Shown here in pieces: positions 40,566 through 49,355 of a stretch of 64,000 bases of DNA. The stretch covers positions 806,001 to 870,000 of the forward strand of contig NZ_JABAHZ010000002.1 of the NCBI RefSeq assembly GCF_012641265.1, written 5' to 3'. Source of the DNA: Chitinophaga eiseniae (GTDB lineage Bacteria > Bacteroidota > Bacteroidia > Chitinophagales > Chitinophagaceae). Both the position numbers and the translations under genes were made by a program. The notes under the pieces were generated by a model. The model was not told where the DNA came from. It searched no databases and saw only the letters and a program-made list of their open reading frames with translations. How positions within the stretch are numbered: position 1 is the first letter of the stretch; each line of letters begins with the position of its first letter.

Positions 40566-42287
40566 ATGGATAATTTAAGTGCAGATATAAAGAAATTACC
40601 CCGTCAGTTTCTCCCCGAAACTTTCCAGGTAACTACCTGGGATGCGCTACAGCCCTATTTTGAGGCCCTGAAACAAAGACCTGTTAATAGTGTAGCCGAC
40701 CTGGAGAAATGGCTGAAAGACCTGAGTGAGCTGGAAGCCGTTACCAGCGAAGATGCCTGTTGGCGGCAGATCCGCATGACCTGCGATACTACCAGCAAAG
40801 AACTGGAAGAAGCATTTGCCTACTTCTGCATGGAAATCCAACCCAAGCTGCAGCCCTACGCCGATGTGCTGAATAAGAAATTGCTAGAAAGCCCTTTCCT
40901 GAAGGAACTGGACCAGGAATTATATAAAACCTATCTCCGGAACGTACAAAAACAGGTGGAACTATTCCGGGAAGCGAATATTCCTATTCAGGCAGAACTT
41001 ACCGTAATGGCGCAGCAATATGGCGTTATTGCAGGGAAAATGGCCATCCACGTAAAAGACCAGGAGTACACACTGCAACAAGCGGCCAAATTCCTGGAAA
41101 GTGGTGACCGTTCCCTGAGAGAAGAAGTATTCACGAAAACGGCCGCGCGCCGCTTGCAAGACCGGGAGCAGCTGGATGAACTCTTCTCTTCACTGGTACA
41201 GAAACGCGACCAGGTAGCTAAGAACGCGGGATTTGCCAACTACCGCGACTATAAATTTGTAGAACTGGGTCGCTTCGACTATACAAAAGAAGATGTATTC
41301 CAGTTTCATAATGCCATTAAAGCCCACATTGTTCCGCTGGTACAGCAAACCCTGGAAAGGCAGAAAGCTAAACTACAGTTGGATACCCTGAAACCATGGG
41401 ATACAGAAGCTGAGCCGGCTGGAATAAAACCGCTGGAACCCTTCCACACTGGAGAAGAACTGATCAACAAAGCCATCGCTACTTTTGATGAGCTGGGTCC
41501 CTTCTTTGGAAACTGTCTGCGGGTAATGAAACAAATGGGGCGCCTCGACCTCGAAAGCCGCAAAGGCAAAGCGCCAGGTGGGTATAACTGCCCGCTGGCA
41601 GAAACGGGCGTTCCCTTTATCTTCATGAATGCCGCTGGCCAAATGAAAGACCTGACCACCATGGTACATGAAGGAGGTCATGCTGTACACTCCTTCCTGA
41701 GCCATCACCTGGCATTGAGTGCATTTAAAGAATACCCGATGGAAATTGCGGAAGTAGCCAGCATGAGCATGGAGCTGATCACCATGGACCACTGGGATAT
41801 TTTCTTTGATGACGCGGAACAGCTGCGCCGCGCACGTTTGCAACAACTGGAAAGAGCGATTACCATATTCCCCTGGATTGCTACCATCGACAAATTCCAG
41901 CACTGGATATATGAGCATCCGCAACATACGGCAGCAGAACGTACCACCAAATGGCAGGAAATCCTGGAAGAGTTTTCTCCTGCCGTGGTAGACTGGACCG
42001 GACAGGAAGCCTACCGCGAAATTACCTGGCAGAAGCAATTACACCTGTTTGAGGTTCCTTTCTACTACATTGAATACGGTATTGCGCAATTGGGCGCTAT
42101 CGCCATGTGGAAGCAATACAAGGAGAATAAAACCCAGGCCCTGGATAATTACGTACAGGCGTTAAGTTTAGGTAACACCAAAACATTGCCGGAGTTATAC
42201 AAGGCAGCAGGCGTTAAGTTCGATTTCTCACCGGCTTATGTAAAGGAGCTGGCCGATTTTATACAGGCAGAGATAGAGAAACTGTAA
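40566..42287 (+). CDS. M3-family oligoendopeptidase (PepF/thimet-like)
   Basis: A 573-residue zinc metallopeptidase that cuts short peptides in the cytoplasm; no signal peptide. The active-site motif is TTMVHEGGHAVHSFLS, the HExxH form of M3 with both zinc histidines and the catalytic glutamate. The third ligand, a glutamate ~25 residues later, is in MEIAEVASMSMEL. The rest is helical, as expected for the deep-channel M3 fold, and the length fits the oligoendopeptidase F branch. A strong terminator follows directly. Confidence 0.95.
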   Translation: MDNLSADIKKLPRQFLPETFQVTTWDALQPYFEALKQRPVNSVADLEKWLKDLSELEAVTSEDACWRQIRMTCDTTSKELEEAFAYFCMEIQPKLQPYADVLNKKLLESPFLKELDQELYKTYLRNVQKQVELFREANIPIQAELTVMAQQYGVIAGKMAIHVKDQEYTLQQAAKFLESGDRSLREEVFTKTAARRLQDREQLDELFSSLVQKRDQVAKNAGFANYRDYKFVELGRFDYTKEDVFQFHNAIKAHIVPLVQQTLERQKAKLQLDTLKPWDTEAEPAGIKPLEPFHTGEELINKAIATFDELGPFFGNCLRVMKQMGRLDLESRKGKAPGGYNCPLAETGVPFIFMNAAGQMKDLTTMVHEGGHAVHSFLSHHLALSAFKEYPMEIAEVASMSMELITMDHWDIFFDDAEQLRRARLQQLERAITIFPWIATIDKFQHWIYEHPQHTAAERTTKWQEILEEFSPAVVDWTGQEAYREITWQKQLHLFEVPFYYIEYGIAQLGAIAMWKQYKENKTQALDNYVQALSLGNTKTLPELYKAAGVKFDFSPAYVKELADFIQAEIEKL

Positions 42288-42305
42288 TAAGTTAGCTAAA
42301 TTGAC

Positions 42306-42342
42306 GAGGGTGTACCGGAAGCTCCGGTACACCCTCTTTTTT
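42306..42342 (+). terminator. Rho-independent terminator after the M3 peptidase gene
   Basis: Perfect 14-bp stem: GAGGGTGTACCGGA (42306-42319) pairs with TCCGGTACACCCTC (42323-42336), loop AGC, followed by six T residues. A model intrinsic terminator between convergent genes. Confidence 0.95.
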
Positions 42343-42380
42343 ACCAGGACAATTGCCCTGCTAATAATTTGATCAGTCGT

Positions 42381-42815
42381 TTATTTGCATGATTTGCATA
42401 CTCCGCTTACCACTACTTCTACCGTATGCGCCGCATACCCTTTGGGAAGGTGTATCTGTGGCACATCGGTTTCATCCAGGCAAATGGTATTGCCACACTC
42501 CTCACATTTGAAGTGGATATGATGATCGTGATGATCATGTTCGGAACACTCCGATTTGCATAATGCATAACGCACGGAAGTGTCTGTAGTAGGTATTTTA
42601 TGAATGATGCCTTTATCAAGAAATGTTTGCAGCGTGCGATAGATGGTAACGCGGTCAAATGTTTTACCGGTCAGCTTCTCAAAATCAGCATGCTCCAGGG
42701 CGCCGCTGCTTTTCATAAACAGCTCCAATATCTTAGTCCTGGTTTCTGTAACACTCAACTTGCTTTCCCGCAAGAGACTACCGATTCGTTCTGTTATTTG
42801 TTGTTTAGTGCCCAT
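42381..42815 (-). CDS. Fur-family metalloregulator (Zur-like by context)
   Basis: A 144-residue Fur-family repressor. The N-terminal winged helix includes SVTETRTKILELF and TFDRVTIYRTLQTFLDKGII, the usual recognition helix. The C-terminal half has a histidine-rich metal site (CSEHDHHDHHIHF), the structural zinc motif CEECG, and a second pair CKSCK at the end. It is the second gene after sco1 with 12 bases between. The divergent unit across the spacer encodes a MerC-like protein, COG0523 GTPase and TonB receptor, and a 21-bp palindrome lies over its promoter; this context favours zinc (Zur) over iron or peroxide sensing, but sequence alone does not decide. Confidence 0.92.
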   Translation of the reverse strand: MGTKQQITERIGSLLRESKLSVTETRTKILELFMKSSGALEHADFEKLTGKTFDRVTIYRTLQTFLDKGIIHKIPTTDTSVRYALCKSECSEHDHHDHHIHFKCEECGNTICLDETDVPQIHLPKGYAAHTVEVVVSGVCKSCK

Positions 42816-42827
42816 GATGAAAAAACT

Positions 42828-43454
42828 TTATTCTTCCATTAATCGGTCTATATCTGCCATCAGCTTATCCACATCCTGTTTTTTAGTACCCTCGTACAAG
42901 CCACGAATACGACCTTGTTTGTCTACCAGGGCAAACCATTGGGTATGTACAAAATCTTCTTCGCCGGTATAAGTACCGTCATCTACCAGGTAGGCCTGAC
43001 GGGCCATGCGGTATAGCTGCTTCTTGTCGCCGGTAAGGAACCACCAGTTTTTGCTGTCGGCCTTATGCTTGTCAGCATATGCCTTTAAAACAGGAACACT
43101 GTCATGATCCGGATCAACGGTATGTGAAAGGATCAGGAAGTCGGGCTTGTCCTTGTATTTAGCATAAACCTGGTCCATGTTGGCATTCATCTTCGGACAG
43201 ATACCGGTACAGGTAGTGAAAAAGAATTCAGCTACGTAGATTTTACCTTCTACGTCTGCCTTGGCCTTCGTTTTACCATCCTGGTCTGTAAATGAAAATC
43301 CCTGTACAGTATGCCCCGGCGCGCCCAATACCGGCAGCTTTTCTTTACCAAAGAAGGTTCCGGTTTCACCCTTGATAACATATCCGGCGTAGCCCAGGAA
43401 ACCCGCGCTCAGTACTATAAAAAACGAAATGAGTATAATTGCTTTCTTCGACAT
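42828..43454 (-). CDS. SCO1/SenC family copper chaperone/thioredoxin-like protein
   Basis: Predicted 208 residues from ATG 43454 (an upstream in-frame ATG would give a poor N-terminus). An N-terminal membrane anchor (AIILISFFIVLSAGFLGYAG) is followed by a thioredoxin-like periplasmic domain with the copper motif CxxxC (TTCTGICPKM) and the conserved distal histidine in FVHTQWFALVDKQG. Sco proteins deliver copper to, or reduce, the CuA site of cytochrome oxidase subunit II. A CuA oxidase operon lies ~16 kb away in this window. Here sco1 is joined to a Fur-family regulator gene. A TACCTTTG -7 box on the minus strand is at 43485-43492. Confidence 0.93.
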   Translation of the reverse strand: MSKKAIILISFFIVLSAGFLGYAGYVIKGETGTFFGKEKLPVLGAPGHTVQGFSFTDQDGKTKAKADVEGKIYVAEFFFTTCTGICPKMNANMDQVYAKYKDKPDFLILSHTVDPDHDSVPVLKAYADKHKADSKNWWFLTGDKKQLYRMARQAYLVDDGTYTGEEDFVHTQWFALVDKQGRIRGLYEGTKKQDVDKLMADIDRLMEE

Positions 43455-43547
43455 AGGTATGATTCCCCTGTTTAATTCGATATACAAAGGTAGTACATAG
43501 TTAACAGATGCCCAGCGACAGACGTTGTCTTGATATTTTTTAACACG

Positions 43548-43565
43548 ATTGCAACATTTTACAAT
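43548..43565. promoter_or_regulatory. second, imperfect copy of the Fur/Zur-like palindrome
   Basis: ATTGCAACATTTTACAAT shares the left half ATTGCAACAT with the perfect palindrome 55 bases away and has a degenerate right half. It is on the sco1 side of the spacer, about 95 bases before the sco1 start. Candidate weaker operator. Confidence 0.4.
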
Positions 43566-43602
43566 TAAGAAATAAAATTATTTGATGGACCTGGCAATTT
43601 TC

Positions 43603-43623
43603 ATTTGCAACATTGTTGCAAAT
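43603..43623. promoter_or_regulatory. perfect 21-bp palindrome, candidate Zur/Fur operator
   Basis: ATTTGCAACA (43603-43612), centre T, TGTTGCAAAT (43614-43623): a perfect 10-1-10 palindrome, the size and symmetry bound by Fur-family dimers. It includes the promoter -33 TTG (43605-43607) of the merC-like gene, so binding would block RNA polymerase. A Fur-family regulator is encoded ~800 bases away. Confidence 0.65.
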
Positions 43624-43636
43624 TTATGTAGTTTTG
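43605..43636 (+). promoter_or_regulatory. promoter of the merC-like/COG0523/TonB unit
   Basis: A -33 TTG (43605-43607) and -7 TAGTTTTG (43629-43636) with a 21-base spacer, the Bacteroidota housekeeping promoter. Predicted transcription start near 43643, 17 bases before ATG 43660. It overlaps the palindrome. Confidence 0.6.
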
Positions 43637-43659
43637 TTGAGCAATAAAAAGAGAGGGGT

Positions 43660-44061
43660 ATGGACGATAACACGCTAAAGCGGATGAACCTGGACACTTT
43701 AGGGATTGGAGCTTCATTGATCTGCGCAGTACATTGTGCTTTATTCCCTTTACTGGTAACCATGTTGCCCTTGTTGGGAGCCGATTTTATGGAGAATGAA
43801 ACACTGGAATACGGGCTGATGTCATTTTCCTTCCTTGTTGGTTGCATATCGCTGGGCCGGGGATATTTCCGGCATCACCGCCGCCTCACGCCGCTCCTGG
43901 TATTTGTAACGGGTTTCCTGTTACTGCTGGCAGGACATTTTTATTTTTCAGGTACCTACACGGCTTTTGCAATTATCCTGGTGGGTGCCGCAGGAGTCAT
44001 GGCGGCGCACCTCCTGAATATCCGTGGTTGCAAACAATGTACGATTCATAAACATCATTGA
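43660..44061 (+). CDS. MerC-domain membrane protein
   Basis: A 133-residue protein with four predicted transmembrane helices and the MerC signature in the first (ASLICAVHCALFPLLVTMLP), where a Cys and His-Cys line the membrane. The C-terminus is rich in Cys and His (GCKQCTIHKHH). MerC is known as a mercuric-ion uptake protein, but no merR, merP or merA gene is near. In Bacteroidota small MerC-domain proteins are often found beside zinc-scarcity genes; here it opens a unit with a COG0523 GTPase and a TonB receptor under a Fur/Zur-like operator. A role in zinc or related metal handling is inferred. Confidence 0.85.
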   Translation: MDDNTLKRMNLDTLGIGASLICAVHCALFPLLVTMLPLLGADFMENETLEYGLMSFSFLVGCISLGRGYFRHHRRLTPLLVFVTGFLLLLAGHFYFSGTYTAFAIILVGAAGVMAAHLLNIRGCKQCTIHKHH

Positions 44062-44172
44062 TAAAATAGATTAATAAGCAGGGATCACGTTACCGGCAAC
44101 GGGGGTGGTTGATAAAGCCATGCCGGTAATGCCCCTGTATGCCATGCCAATAGCAACCTAATCATCTTATAT

Positions 44173-45357
44173 ATGGAAAAATTGCCTGTTACGGTGCTGA
44201 GTGGCTTCCTCGGCGCAGGGAAAACTACGCTCCTGAATCACGTATTGCATAACCGCGAAAATATTCGTGTAGCCGTTATCGTGAATGATATGAGCGAAGT
44301 AAATATCGATGCGCAATTGGTACGGAACGAAAACAGCCTGCATAAAACGGAAGAGCGGCTGGTGGAAATGAGTAATGGCTGCATTTGCTGCACCTTGCGC
44401 GATGATTTACTGAAAGAAGTAGCCGCATTGGCAGCAGAAAAACGATTCGATTACCTGTTGATAGAATCTACCGGCATTTCCGAACCTATCCCGGTAGCCC
44501 AAACTTTTTGCTACCAGGATGAAGCCAACGGTATAGACCTGTCGGGCGTGAGCCGCCTTGATACCATGGTGACTGTGGTAGATGCTTTCAATTTTATGCG
44601 GGACTACAGCAGTATCGCGCAACTGCACGAACAAGGATTGACAGACGATCCGGCCGACCAGCGCACCATTGTAAACCTGCTCACCGACCAGGTTGAATTT
44701 GCGAATGTGATTGTATTGAATAAATGTGACCTGGTTAGCCCGGAAAAGCTGGGTAATCTCCGGGCAGTGCTTCGTAAACTCAATGCTCAGGCGCGGATAA
44801 TAGAAGCGGTAAATGGTGACGTACCGCTAAAAGAAATACTGAATACGCATCTCTTCGACTTCGACAGTACAGCGCAGAGCGCGGGCTGGCAGGCAGAGCT
44901 GGAAAATGAGCATACTCCGGAAACCATCGAGTACGGTATTGCTTCTTTTGTATACCGTAGCCGCAAGCCCTTTCACCCGGAACGCTTCTGGCACTATATC
45001 AATGAACAGTGGCCGGGCAATATTATACGTAGCAAAGGCCTCTTTTGGCTGGCTTCCCGGCCGGAGATCGCTGTCAACTGGAGCCAGGCCGGCGGTTCGC
45101 TGCGCGCGGAAAAGGCGGGTTACTGGTGGTGCGCTATTCCCCGCCAGCAGTGGCAGCTGGATACTGCAACCTATGAGCTGGTAACCAGCCGCTGGGATGA
45201 TCGTTTTGCAGATCGCTATAATGAACTGGTAATCATTGGGCAGGAACTCGATGCTGCAGCCATTACAGCTGCCCTGGATGATTGCCTGTGTACAGAACTG
45301 GAAATTAAAAGCTTCCAGCAAAAGGCCGTCTTTAAGGATCCTTTCCCAATGATTTAG
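44173..45357 (+). CDS. COG0523/CobW-family G3E GTPase (zinc metallochaperone-like)
   Basis: A 394-residue G3E GTPase. N-terminal Walker [16 protein letters not shown], the metal-binding CxCC motif in [15 protein letters not shown] (the hallmark of COG0523), switch-II-like [11 protein letters not shown], and guanine-specificity NKCD. The C-terminal CobW_C domain starts near residue 255 ([20 protein letters not shown]) and contains His and Trp-rich strands. Members under Zur control hand zinc to essential enzymes during zinc starvation; others serve cobalt or nitrile hydratase, which are absent here. It lies 111 bases after the merC-like gene and 134 before the TonB receptor. Confidence 0.93.
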   Translation: MEKLPVTVLSGFLGAGKTTLLNHVLHNRENIRVAVIVNDMSEVNIDAQLVRNENSLHKTEERLVEMSNGCICCTLRDDLLKEVAALAAEKRFDYLLIESTGISEPIPVAQTFCYQDEANGIDLSGVSRLDTMVTVVDAFNFMRDYSSIAQLHEQGLTDDPADQRTIVNLLTDQVEFANVIVLNKCDLVSPEKLGNLRAVLRKLNAQARIIEAVNGDVPLKEILNTHLFDFDSTAQSAGWQAELENEHTPETIEYGIASFVYRSRKPFHPERFWHYINEQWPGNIIRSKGLFWLASRPEIAVNWSQAGGSLRAEKAGYWWCAIPRQQWQLDTATYELVTSRWDDRFADRYNELVIIGQELDAAAITAALDDCLCTELEIKSFQQKAVFKDPFPMI

Positions 45358-45491
45358 ATTAGTCTAAAAAATAATTAAGACAAGTATAAAAATAGAATAT
45401 AGTTTTGTTGAAAATTAAAATTAGAAGTGTAACCAGTGTTACTATCCTGGAAGTCCTACACGGTTACCATTTACCTACATTTCTTACTAAC

Positions 45492-47954
45492 ATGAAACAA
45501 ATAGCTACATTACTATTTTTACTCTTACTGACTTCCCTGACATACGGCCAGCATGGCGCCATTAAAGGAACCGTTGTTAATAAAAGCGGTCAGCCACTGC
45601 AGTTTGCTAACATCGCAATACGTCAGCTACATACCGGCGCTATTTCCGATCAACGTGGTGGATTTAGCATCAGGCAATTACAGCCAGGCACTTACGATAT
45701 TGTTATTTCAATGATAGGATTCCAGACTATAAAAATAAAGCGGACCATCGTTGCTGAACAGCTGTGTACATTGAATATCCAGCTTGAAGAAGACCTGTCT
45801 AAACTAAATGAAGTAATAGTGACTGGCGTTTCCCGTGCAACCGCTGTACGGAAAAATCCTATACCCATTGCCGTTATCAGCAAGCGGGAAATGAATATGA
45901 ATGTAAACAACAACCTTATCGACGCTATTGTGAAAGGCATCCCAGGCGTGAGCGCAGTTACTACCGGACCTAATATTTCGAAGCCCTTCATCCGGGGGCT
46001 GGGATATAACCGGGTACTTACCTTATATGACGGCGTGCGGCAGGAAGGTCAGCAATGGGGCGATGAGCATGGAATAGAAATAGACCAGTACGGCGTTTCC
46101 AGGGCGGAAGTAGTGAAAGGTCCTGCCAGCCTTACTTATGGCTCCGATGCCCTGGCCGGCGTTATTAATATGATCCCGGATATACCATCTTTAACGCCCG
46201 GTAAATTGCAGGGTAGTTTCCTGACCGATTACCATAGTAATAACGGCATGTTGGGATCTTCCCTTGGATTGGCCTACGGCCAGAACGACTGGAAATATGT
46301 ATTCCGCGCTACTGCCAAAACTGCGCATAACTACCGGAATAAGGTAGATGGGTGGGTGTATGGTACTGCTTTCCGCGAGTATAATCTATCAGCGCTGGCA
46401 AGGACAGATAAATCATGGGGAAGCACGCAAATTGGCGCAACGTTATATGACAATACCCAGGAGATACCGGATGGCAGCAGGGATTCTATCACCCGTAAGT
46501 TTACAAAGCAGGTGAAGGAAGAGGATGATATTAAAGACAGGCCACTGGTGCCGGAAAATGAACTACACTCCTATTCCATCCATCCATTGCACCAGCATAT
46601 ACAACATTACCGGGTGTATAACCGTACCAAATGGAACCTGGGCGGTGGAGATATCAATGCCATGATAGGGTTACAACAAAGTATCCGCAGGGAGTATAAC
46701 CATCCGGAAATGCCATCGCAGCCTGGATTGTATGTAGTGCTCAATACGCTCAATTACGATATACGTTATAATTTGCCGGCTATGGATGGATGGGAAACTA
46801 CCGTGGGAGTAAATGGCATGTATCAGTCAAATGCCAGTAAAAATGGTACCGACTTCCCGATTCCTGATTATCGCCTGTTTGACATAGGAGGATTTATGTT
46901 TGCAAAGAAAACGATTGGGAAGATAGATATATCAGGGGGACTCCGGTACGACAATCGTACGATTCGATGGAATAATTTCTATGTAGGACCCAATAAGCAA
47001 AACGGTTTTGAGCAGCACGTGCGGGGAACGGATACGGCGGAAGCCCGCTTACAGTTCCCTGCCTTTCGCCACAGCTATACAGGTATCTCTGGTAGTTTGG
47101 GAGCTACCTGGAATATCAGCGAACGGGTGTTGTTCAAAGCCAATATTGCCAGGGGATATCGTGCACCCAATATCACAGAAATTGGCTCCAATGGCCTGGA
47201 TCCGGGGGCGCATATTGTATACCTGGGTAACCGCGGCTTTAAACCGGAGTTTAGTTTACAGGAAGATATTGGTATACAGGCCTGGTTGCCAGATGCAGAT
47301 ATCAGCATAGAATTGTTTAATAACGATATTGATAACTATATCTACCAGGCAAGGCTATACGATAATAATGGTAACCCGGTAGTAATTGTTCCCGGCAATG
47401 CAACGTATCGCTACCAACAGTCGGCCGCGAGGTTGTATGGCGCAGAGCTGGCAGTGAATTTACATCCACGTCGCATTGCCTGGCTGGCGGTGAATAACAG
47501 CCTGGCTTATATACAAGGGCGGAATAAAAACCAGGAATTGATCCGCCTGCACGGAGAGGAAGCCCGGTACCTTCCGTTTATCCCCCCTACGCATATACGA
47601 AGTGAGTGGAGAGCTACGGCACAGCGGAACTATGGTCCGTTTTCCAAAGCGTATATCCGGGCAGAAGCAGATATCATCGCCGATCAGCCTCATTTTTATG
47701 GCGTAGACAATACGGAAACATTTACAGCGGGATACACCCTTTTTAACGTGGGGGCCGGTAGCGGTATTATTAACAAGAAAGGGAAAACGGTTTGCGAAGT
47801 GTTCCTGCAGCTGGATAATGTAGCCAATGTGGCTTACCAGGCTAATACCAACCGGTTAAAGTATTTCGAATATTATACCGCCTCCCCTAACGGGCGTTTA
47901 GGTATATATAATATGGGGAGAAATTTCAGCGCTAAAGTAATTGTACCTTTTTAG
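45492..47954 (+). CDS. TonB-dependent outer-membrane receptor, likely metal-related
   Basis: Predicted 820 residues from ATG 45492, which gives signal peptide MKQIATLLFLLLLTSLTYGQ. An N-terminal carboxypeptidase-regulatory-like domain (AIKGTVVNKSGQPLQFANIA, ~22-100) is typical for the phylum. Then the plug (LNEVIVTGVSRATAVRKNP, RGLGYNRVLTLYDGVRQEGQ, WGDEHGIEID) and a 22-strand barrel ending with RNFSAKVIVPF. An extracellular loop near 46560-46610 is rich in histidine (HSYSIHPLHQHIQHY), as in zinc receptors such as ZnuD. With its neighbours it likely imports zinc or a zinc complex; that is inference. Its stop is six bases from the stop of the convergent gene. Confidence 0.92.
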   Translation: MKQIATLLFLLLLTSLTYGQHGAIKGTVVNKSGQPLQFANIAIRQLHTGAISDQRGGFSIRQLQPGTYDIVISMIGFQTIKIKRTIVAEQLCTLNIQLEEDLSKLNEVIVTGVSRATAVRKNPIPIAVISKREMNMNVNNNLIDAIVKGIPGVSAVTTGPNISKPFIRGLGYNRVLTLYDGVRQEGQQWGDEHGIEIDQYGVSRAEVVKGPASLTYGSDALAGVINMIPDIPSLTPGKLQGSFLTDYHSNNGMLGSSLGLAYGQNDWKYVFRATAKTAHNYRNKVDGWVYGTAFREYNLSALARTDKSWGSTQIGATLYDNTQEIPDGSRDSITRKFTKQVKEEDDIKDRPLVPENELHSYSIHPLHQHIQHYRVYNRTKWNLGGGDINAMIGLQQSIRREYNHPEMPSQPGLYVVLNTLNYDIRYNLPAMDGWETTVGVNGMYQSNASKNGTDFPIPDYRLFDIGGFMFAKKTIGKIDISGGLRYDNRTIRWNNFYVGPNKQNGFEQHVRGTDTAEARLQFPAFRHSYTGISGSLGATWNISERVLFKANIARGYRAPNITEIGSNGLDPGAHIVYLGNRGFKPEFSLQEDIGIQAWLPDADISIELFNNDIDNYIYQARLYDNNGNPVVIVPGNATYRYQQSAARLYGAELAVNLHPRRIAWLAVNNSLAYIQGRNKNQELIRLHGEEARYLPFIPPTHIRSEWRATAQRNYGPFSKAYIRAEADIIADQPHFYGVDNTETFTAGYTLFNVGAGSGIINKKGKTVCEVFLQLDNVANVAYQANTNRLKYFEYYTASPNGRLGIYNMGRNFSAKVIVPF

Positions 47955-47960
47955 GTGCGG

Positions 47961-48638
47961 TTACCACAACTTGAGTCCCATTTTTATCCCTACCTGTAGG
48001 CTGGGGAGTATACTCACCAGTTTGCCGTTATTCAGGGATACGTTATTGTTGGCATCGAAATGATAAGTGTTGTAATTGTAGATTTTACTGCGGATGCCGA
48101 TGCCAATGAAGGGGTCGAGGAGAAAGCGGTCTTTTTTAAACTGGCGGCCTATCAGCAGCTGTAGCCCAACAACAGATTTGTCGCCGGAGTCGGTATAGGT
48201 AACATTGCTGACGGTATTGTCCTGGTTGGGATAGAATACTTTTTTGTAGAACAAGATAGGTTCGAAATAGGTGCCGGCTGCTCTAACCGGCGCCATGTCC
48301 ATATCCGGAGATACCAGGTACCAGCGCATGCCTATCCTGAAGCCAAGTCCGCGTCCATCTACAAATTGTTCGGTACTGATGTCCGGCTTTTTCTGGCCGA
48401 AGTCTACTTTTTTGGCGAGCACATAGTCAGGGTAGTCTGTATAGATACCGCTTATTCCTACCTCCAGGCTGAATTTGTCAGACAGTTCCTGTTCCAGGTA
48501 TATATCTAACTCATTAATTAATGTAGTAGGATTCACTTTCAGGTAGGCGTTTTTACCCACCTTTGTTTTCGTTTCCTGTGCATAGGATGCGAAAAATAGT
48601 GAGCAGGACAACCATAGTAATAGCAGTGTCTTTTTCAT
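47961..48638 (-). CDS. predicted outer-membrane beta-barrel protein, unknown
   Basis: Predicted 225 residues from ATG 48638, giving signal peptide MKKTLLLLWLSCSLFFASYA; the longer in-frame start at 48737 would overlap purN. The mature chain is made of alternating amphipathic strands (LINELDIYLEQEL, LGFRIGMRWYL, SVVGLQLLIGRQF) and ends VGIKMGLKLW, consistent with a small 8-10-strand barrel. No family-specific motif recognised. It follows purN on the same strand by ~55 bases and faces the TonB receptor. Confidence 0.8.
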   Translation of the reverse strand: MKKTLLLLWLSCSLFFASYAQETKTKVGKNAYLKVNPTTLINELDIYLEQELSDKFSLEVGISGIYTDYPDYVLAKKVDFGQKKPDISTEQFVDGRGLGFRIGMRWYLVSPDMDMAPVRAAGTYFEPILFYKKVFYPNQDNTVSNVTYTDSGDKSVVGLQLLIGRQFKKDRFLLDPFIGIGIRSKIYNYNTYHFDANNNVSLNNGKLVSILPSLQVGIKMGLKLW

Positions 48639-48694
48639 ACAGTTGTAAGGGTTAGACTGGCTTAAGTACCTTGATCCTGGCGGTATGCCGTAGT

Positions 48695-49264
48695 TTATAA
48701 ACCGGTCAATAATCGTTCCACAATTACCGGAAACCATTGATGCTCGAGGGCTTGTACCTTGCGGGCTACGGTATCAGGAGTATCTTCCGGCGTAACCACA
48801 CAGCGCTCCTGCAGGATCGTTTCCCCATCGTCATATTTCTCATTGACGTAGTGAATGGTGATACCACTTTCCTTTTCACCGGCCAATACTACCGCTTCAT
48901 GCACAAAATGTCCATACATACCTTTGCCGCCGAATTTAGGTAACAGCGCCGGGTGTATATTAATGATGCGGTTAGGAAATGCCTGCACCAGGTTGGCGGG
49001 AATTTTCCATAAAAAGCCGGCCAATACCACCAGGTCGATCTGTTGCTCCTTTAATAGCCGTATATATTTATCAGAATGGAAAAAGGCTTCTTTTTCTATG
49101 AGCACGCTGGGGATACCTTCCCGTTCAGCGATTTGTAATACACCTGCTCCTGGTTTGTTGCACACAATCAGGGATACCCTGCCTTTATCTGAGTTCCTGA
49201 GATGATCGATGATTTTCTGCGCGTTGCTACCTGCACCCGAAGCGAATATGGCAATATTTTTCAA
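48695..49264 (-). CDS. purN: phosphoribosylglycinamide formyltransferase
   Basis: A 189-residue GART enzyme that transfers formyl from 10-formyl-tetrahydrofolate to GAR in purine synthesis. The start KNIAIFASGAGSNAQKIIDH carries the phosphate-binding GxGSN loop. The catalytic Asn/His/Asp set is readable: INIHPALLPKFGGKGMYG (Asn and His) and YVNEKYDDGETILQ (Asp). Length is normal. It precedes the outer-membrane protein gene; no other pur gene is present. A -7-like TAATTTTG on the minus strand is at 49284-49291. Confidence 0.96.
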   Translation of the reverse strand: MKNIAIFASGAGSNAQKIIDHLRNSDKGRVSLIVCNKPGAGVLQIAEREGIPSVLIEKEAFFHSDKYIRLLKEQQIDLVVLAGFLWKIPANLVQAFPNRIINIHPALLPKFGGKGMYGHFVHEAVVLAGEKESGITIHYVNEKYDDGETILQERCVVTPEDTPDTVARKVQALEHQWFPVIVERLLTGL

Positions 49265-49301
49265 TTGATTCCTTTTAGGGGGGCAAAATTACATAATTGT
49301 G

Positions 49302-49345
49302 CCTGATATCTTTATATCATGGTGTCAGGAAATAAAGATATCAGG
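49302..49345. terminator. 14-bp inverted repeat between nlpE-like gene and purN
   Basis: CCTGATATCTTTAT (49302-49315) and ATAAAGATATCAGG (49332-49345) are perfect complements with a 16-base loop. It lies just after the nlpE-like stop on the minus strand. The flank lacks a strong U-run on that strand, so termination is plausible but not certain. Confidence 0.5.
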
Positions 49346-49355
49346 GGCTTTCATT

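Noticed and set aside
43660-44061. Mercury-resistance operon suggested by the MerC-domain protein
   Set aside because: No merR, merP, merT or merA gene nearby; the neighbours are a COG0523 GTPase and a TonB receptor.
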